Assembly (NCBI GenBank): GCA_938046735.1
Contig: CALIXF010000009.1
Coordinates: 1-64,000 of the forward strand
Reading direction: 5' to 3'
DNA length: 64,000 nucleotides
From: an uncultured Candidatus Saccharibacteria bacterium
Lineage (GTDB): Bacteria; Patescibacteriota; Saccharimonadia; Saccharimonadales; Saccharimonadaceae
Numbering within the stretch: the stretch's first letter is position 1; the number at the start of each line of letters is the position of its first letter. Both the position numbers and the translations under genes were made by a program. Under the pieces are notes generated by a model that was not told where the DNA came from, made no database searches, and worked only from the letters and a program-made list of their open reading frames with translations. Positions 60,070 through 64,000 of the stretch are shown here, one piece after another.

Positions 60070-61434
60070 TTAAAAAGCGTTTACGATTTGCTGAAATTGA
60101 TTACCACGATCACTAAAGTCTTTAAACATATCGAAACTTGCAGCGCCAGGACTCATTAATACTATGACAGGTTTTGCAGATTGATTTTTTATAGCCTCAG
60201 GAGTGGATGGAATACAGAGATCGTAATTTGATTCTAAATTAGCAGCATATTTTTCAGCGTATTCTTTTGCGTAAAAAACAGCATTTTCAAGAGAATCGGA
60301 GAGTATAAATTTTTCGGGATCTTCTCCATTGGCTAAGGAAAAACGAGTTTCGCCGATCAGAATAACCTTTTTAAGATTTTTAGCAGTGGAGAAGCGTTGT
60401 TTCATGTTAGAAAGATTAAGATGGCGATCTTTACCGCCAGCAATTAAAACTGTCGGGTATGCTTCAAAAGCTTTGATTGCAACATCGGTAGCTGGAAAAG
60501 CAGATGAATAATTATCATCATAATAGCGAACGTGATTAAGTTCACGGATAAATTGAATACGGTGAGGAAGTCCAACAAATGTGGTGAGACCATGCGAAAT
60601 TTTTTGATAAGTTTCCTTTTGGCCGTCACTAAAAAGTTCTTCCAATGACAGGTCTAAGATGCTTAAGACGGCTAAAATGGCTGCTTCGGCGTTTTTACGG
60701 TTGTGTTCGCCGGGGACTTTAAGCTGGTCAAGTAGTCTTTTAAGTTCTGCCTGATGAGTGGTAATTGGATAAGACTTTTTATGTCCAGCACTTTTTTGGC
60801 CAATTTTAGTACTTTCAGCATTATTGGCGTAATAAATACAGAAGTCGGAAGAGACTTGAAAGTTCACTATATTAGATTTTGCAGCGACATAATCTTCAAA
60901 ACTACGATGTCGATCAAGATGGTCAGGTTCGATTCGAAGCACTACGGCAACATGAGGAGATTTTTGAAGATCCCAACATTGAAAGCTACTCATCTCATAG
61001 ACTACTAGGTCTTTTTCGGTGATTTTATCTAATTCAAGAATGGCAGGTGTACCAATATTGCCAACAAGGTGAATTTTCTCAAAACGTTCGGGGAATTGGC
61101 GAAGTAGATTAGTAATCATCGAACAGGTGGTTCCCTTGCCTTTAGTACCAGTTACACCAATAATAGGAGCTTTACAGTGTTTAAAGAAATAATTGGTAAT
61201 AGAAGTCCAATTTGAAGAAGCGCCACGATCTTTTGGATCTAAAACAAATTGTGGGTGAACTGAGGGACTACGAAAAACTAGGTCAAAGTTCTCCAAATGA
61301 AAACTTGGAATTTGATAATCTTCAAAGTGGTCAAAAAAAGTGAAATGATGAGGAGAATCTTTGGGTGAATGTGATTTGAAATAAGTTTCAATAGCTTGAC
61401 CTTCGAGACCATGCCCTAAAATTGCAATATTCAT
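60070..61434 (-). CDS. murD: UDP-N-acetylmuramoyl-L-alanine--glutamate ligase (MurD/MurD2)
   Basis: Adds glutamate to UDP-MurNAc-L-Ala in peptidoglycan precursor synthesis. The 454-residue Mur ligase has the ATP-binding IGVTGTKGKGTTCSMITNLL, LVVYEMSSFQC, LRIEPDHLDRHRSFEDYVAAK, EHNRKNAEAAILAVL and RYYDDNYSSAFPATDVAIKAF with IAGGKDRHLNL. Because a MurL-like gene follows, it may use L-Glu (MurD2) rather than D-Glu; this cannot be read from the sequence alone. The ATG follows TATAAT by 6 nt. Confidence 0.93.
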   Translation of the reverse strand: MNIAILGHGLEGQAIETYFKSHSPKDSPHHFTFFDHFEDYQIPSFHLENFDLVFRSPSVHPQFVLDPKDRGASSNWTSITNYFFKHCKAPIIGVTGTKGKGTTCSMITNLLRQFPERFEKIHLVGNIGTPAILELDKITEKDLVVYEMSSFQCWDLQKSPHVAVVLRIEPDHLDRHRSFEDYVAAKSNIVNFQVSSDFCIYYANNAESTKIGQKSAGHKKSYPITTHQAELKRLLDQLKVPGEHNRKNAEAAILAVLSILDLSLEELFSDGQKETYQKISHGLTTFVGLPHRIQFIRELNHVRYYDDNYSSAFPATDVAIKAFEAYPTVLIAGGKDRHLNLSNMKQRFSTAKNLKKVILIGETRFSLANGEDPEKFILSDSLENAVFYAKEYAEKYAANLESNYDLCIPSTPEAIKNQSAKPVIVLMSPGAASFDMFKDFSDRGNQFQQIVNAF

Positions 61435-61440
61435 AACTCT

Positions 61441-61446
61441 ATTATA
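61441..61446 (-). promoter_or_regulatory. -10 promoter element of murD (leaderless)
   Basis: TATAAT on the minus strand, 6 nt before the ATG at 61434; no TG extension. Confidence 0.55.
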
Positions 61447-61466
61447 CTTGGTTTTTAGCGTTTGGC

Positions 61467-62738
61467 TTAGAAATTAAGGGACTCTGCTAATTGATTGATG
61501 ACAGATTTTTCGACGGAGCCAACGGTAACGAAGGCATGAATGCCGGAACCAGCAAACTCTCTGGCTAGTTCTACGATGGATGGTTTGTTGATTTCTTTAA
61601 TAATTTGAGGAAAATCGTCATAAAGTTCAAATTTTTCGGTCATAAAATAGTCGTCAGTATAATAATCTGAAATTTGACTAACCGTTTGAGCTCCCATTTG
61701 ATAGCGCCCTTGAGCATAGGTTTTTACTGCTTCAATTTCTTCGTCAGAAATTTCACCATTTAAGGCCTTAACCATTTCAATCTGTATGAGTGAAAAAAGT
61801 TCGTCAGCAGTTTCAAGATTAACTTCACCATCGAAATCCCATGAAGAATAATGTTTACTACTATTGATGCCGCTGCCCATACCATAGACTAGACCACGTT
61901 TTCTGGCTTGTCCAAAAATACGACTACTCATAGTGCCATTAAGAATATGGTTAAGTGCGCCCATGGCCTGAGTTTCTTGACTAGAGAGGCGTCTTGGGGT
62001 AACCATGGAAAAACCAAAGGTGATATTACTAGCATCTTTGCGTTTGACTAAAATGGCGGGAGAAGAGTGGAGTTTATCCTTAGGTATTTCAAAACGTTTA
62101 CCTTCTTTTAAATCCCAGTCTTCAAGATTACGTAGAATATCTTTTTTGCGATGTTTGATTTGTCCGGCAATGATGAGACGCATATTTTTTGCGGTATGAG
62201 TACGTCGATAATGTTCACGGATGTCTTTTAATTCAATATTATTGATTGTGGCGAGGCGTTCTTTAAGATTGGGAACATCTTCTCCAATAGCTTTTTGAAG
62301 TCTTGGCCAAAGTAATCTGGCATAATCATTCATGTAGCCAGTCAATTCGGCCTTGACGTTGCCTTTTTCACTTTTTAACTCTTCTTCGTTAAACTTTGGT
62401 GATGTAATGGCGATTCGTTCTAAATTTAGAATACGCTCCCATTCAAAATCTGCACATTCAGCCTCATAGCAGACTGAATAATCTGAAGTCCAAGCATTAT
62501 GATAGGCACCATTTTTGGTAAAATCAGCTTCGTAGGCTTGCTCGTCGGGAAAGACTGAGTTGGCACCAAAACTGAGATGTTCAACAACATGGGCAATTTC
62601 GTAAAGATCTGGGGTTTTAGCAAAACGCATACCACCACGAAATTGGACTTTAATGTTCATGACGGAGGCGCCAGGAACGTCAATAAGTAGTCCCCTCGCG
62701 CCGTTTTTGAGCTCGATTTCTTCAACAAAATGTTTCAT
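61467..62738 (-). CDS. M16-family zinc peptidase
   Basis: A 423-residue insulinase-type protease of processing-peptidase form. The inverted zinc motif HVVEH (residues 50-54) with the downstream Glu in the LKSEKGNVKAEL region; FGFSMVTPRRLSSQETQAM and RKRGLVYGMGSGIN are typical of the second half. No signal peptide, so it acts in the cytoplasm or with a non-classical export. ATG at 62738 is taken; an upstream TTG at 62744 also reads in frame. It starts 2 nt after the secA stop and is in its operon. Confidence 0.9.
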   Translation of the reverse strand: MKHFVEEIELKNGARGLLIDVPGASVMNIKVQFRGGMRFAKTPDLYEIAHVVEHLSFGANSVFPDEQAYEADFTKNGAYHNAWTSDYSVCYEAECADFEWERILNLERIAITSPKFNEEELKSEKGNVKAELTGYMNDYARLLWPRLQKAIGEDVPNLKERLATINNIELKDIREHYRRTHTAKNMRLIIAGQIKHRKKDILRNLEDWDLKEGKRFEIPKDKLHSSPAILVKRKDASNITFGFSMVTPRRLSSQETQAMGALNHILNGTMSSRIFGQARKRGLVYGMGSGINSSKHYSSWDFDGEVNLETADELFSLIQIEMVKALNGEISDEEIEAVKTYAQGRYQMGAQTVSQISDYYTDDYFMTEKFELYDDFPQIIKEINKPSIVELAREFAGSGIHAFVTVGSVEKSVINQLAESLNF

Positions 62739-62740
62739 GA

Positions 62741-64000
62741 TCAACGCTTACTATGTTTTTTGTTTTGACGTTGTTTCTTCTTTAGTTTTCGAGCAGTATT
62801 GCGCTCATGATTTAGGTTTGTCTTATTAGATGAGCCAGTTTTAAATTCATTATCGAGATTTTTTACACCAGAGTCAATAGTGTTTACACCCTTATTGGTG
62901 GCAGACTCAGCCATTTGAGTGAGCTCGGTATCGTATTCTTTTCCATCTATAACATCTGTAGCAATGGCCTCTTGTTTGGTGATACTAAGAAGGATCTTGA
63001 GAACTTCTTCGCGAAGATTTTTTTGCAACCCTTCAAAAAGTTTTTGTGACTCAGTACGATATTCAACAAGTGGATCCCGTTGTCCGATCGAGCGCCAGTG
63101 AATTCCCTCGCGAAGATACTGCATATTTTCGAGATGTTGCATCCAGAGAGCATCTAGAACTTTAAGATAAACTTCGCGTTCAATGCGACGCATAACATCT
63201 GGGCCAAAGTCCAATTCTTGAGAGTTATAAGCTTCACTAACAGCGGTCAGTGCGAGCTTGGCACGATCGGTAGGTTTTCGCATTTGACCGATAGTTTCAA
63301 CGAGCTCGGGATCAATGTTAAAGACCTGAAGAAAGTTTTGTTTAAATTTCTTGTTCACGCGAGAGCTTTCGATAGTGAGATCTTCGGTGGCTTCTTTCAT
63401 CAGACGCTTGATTTCTTGGAAAATATTTTCTCCCTCAAGAATTTTGCGGCGCATTAGATACACGACGCGACGATGTCGATTGATTACATTGTCATACTGG
63501 ACGACGTTTTTACGTGAATCGAAATTAAACCCTTCAATACGACGTTGGGCAGCTTCAAGGTTACGAGTGACTGCACGATTTTGAATAGGTGTATCTTCAT
63601 CTAAGCCAACATAACGAAGAATATTGCCAAGCTGTGTACCCTGAAAGATGCGCATAAGATCATCTTCACAGGAAACAAAGAACTGTGTGATACCAGGATC
63701 GCCTTGACGACCAGCACGACCGCGGAGCTGATTATCAACACGACGTGAATCGTGACGTTCTGAGCCGATGACTACGAGGCCACCCAGCTTTTTAACTTCT
63801 TCAGAAAGTTTAATGTCGGTACCACGTCCTGCCATATTAGTAGCAAGAGTGATTGCGCCTTTTTCTCCAGCTTTGGCAATAATAGCGGCCTCACGTTCGT
63901 TATTCTTGGCGTTGAGAATTTCATATTTAAGCCCAACTTCGTCAAGATGCTTTGCAATTAATTCGTTTTTGACGATACTGGCAGAACCAACAAGGATTGG
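62741..64000 (-). CDS. secA: Preprotein translocase ATPase SecA, C-terminal part
   Basis: Motor of the Sec pathway. Only the last ~420 residues are in the window; the gene continues past the right edge. PILVGSASIVKNELIAKHLD, ATNMAGRGTDIKL (helicase motif), VIGSERHDSRRVDNQLRGRAGRQGDPG, the helical scaffold (YDNVINRHRRVVYLMR) and IHWRSIGQRDPLVEY are diagnostic. The tail is Lys/Arg-rich (KKKQRQNKKHSKR) and lacks the cysteine zinc motif that in many SecA proteins binds SecB. Confidence 0.96.
   Translation of the reverse strand, partial: PILVGSASIVKNELIAKHLDEVGLKYEILNAKNNEREAAIIAKAGEKGAITLATNMAGRGTDIKLSEEVKKLGGLVVIGSERHDSRRVDNQLRGRAGRQGDPGITQFFVSCEDDLMRIFQGTQLGNILRYVGLDEDTPIQNRAVTRNLEAAQRRIEGFNFDSRKNVVQYDNVINRHRRVVYLMRRKILEGENIFQEIKRLMKEATEDLTIESSRVNKKFKQNFLQVFNIDPELVETIGQMRKPTDRAKLALTAVSEAYNSQELDFGPDVMRRIEREVYLKVLDALWMQHLENMQYLREGIHWRSIGQRDPLVEYRTESQKLFEGLQKNLREEVLKILLSITKQEAIATDVIDGKEYDTELTQMAESATNKGVNTIDSGVKNLDNEFKTGSSNKTNLNHERNTARKLKKKQRQNKKHSKR

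Overview
The window is about 64 kb of AT-rich, gene-dense bacterial DNA from what looks like a small-genome member of Candidatus Saccharibacteria (TM7) or a close Patescibacteria relative. The lineage is inferred from gene content: fermentative L-lactate dehydrogenase and acetate kinase, an oxygen-sensitive ribonucleotide reductase (NrdDG), a membrane-anchored sortase, a cutinase-like exported esterase, DUF2207 and DUF3048 proteins, competence genes (dprA, comEC), and no biosynthetic operons. UGA is used as stop. Both ends cut genes: topA on the left and secA on the right, both on the minus strand.

Layout. 1-8.7 kb: topA, a secreted beta-rich protein, an unidentified ~320-nt structured RNA with a consensus promoter, dprA with a MarR-type regulator, pth, a PIN-PhoH ATPase and der. 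8.9-16.7 kb: tRNA-Glu, an acidic small protein, DUF3048 protein, gltX, two anchored proteins and a sortase. 16.7-29.2 kb: tRNA-Leu, a P-type ATPase pair, a GT4/DUF2207 pair, ldh, a degenerate kinase-like gene, an exonuclease III-type enzyme, smpB, a second GT4, dus and two small genes with structured leaders. 29.5-38.4 kb: a UvrD helicase-nuclease, an RNA uridine methyltransferase, a minimal comEC preceded by three tandem 24-bp repeats, several small membrane proteins, and dnaJ. 38.4-46.3 kb: a CIRCE element, ackA, nrdG and nrdD (with a pair of NrdR boxes), the cutinase-like protein and a dCMP deaminase. 46.3-55.2 kb: hydrolase, glutaredoxin, CtpA, CHAP hydrolase, FtsX, FtsE, then a 2.2-kb cassette bounded by 22-bp direct repeats, then prfB. 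55.3-64 kb: CDF transporter, EEP phosphatase, tRNA-Gln, phosphoglycerate-mutase-like enzyme, a murD-murL pair, an M16 peptidase and secA.

How genes work together. FtsE, FtsX and the coiled-coil CHAP protein look like a division-site peptidoglycan hydrolase switch. MurD plus a MurL-like epimerase suggest D-glutamate enters peptidoglycan by epimerisation after ligation. NrdDG and the deaminase supply deoxynucleotides; dprA and comEC process and import DNA. 

Three observations stand out. About 20 genes have an extended -10 promoter (TGnTATAAT type) only 6-9 nt before the ATG and no ribosome binding site, so they are probably made as leaderless mRNAs; genes with real Shine-Dalgarno sites instead tend to have TTGACA-17-TATAAT promoters. 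A single gene of unknown function with seven 26-28-residue repeats sits as a direct-repeat-bounded insert that splits the conserved prfB-ftsE pair. And a ~320-nt RNA at 2.9-3.2 kb matches no RNA family I can name. All functional calls come from reading the sequence; no database search was possible.
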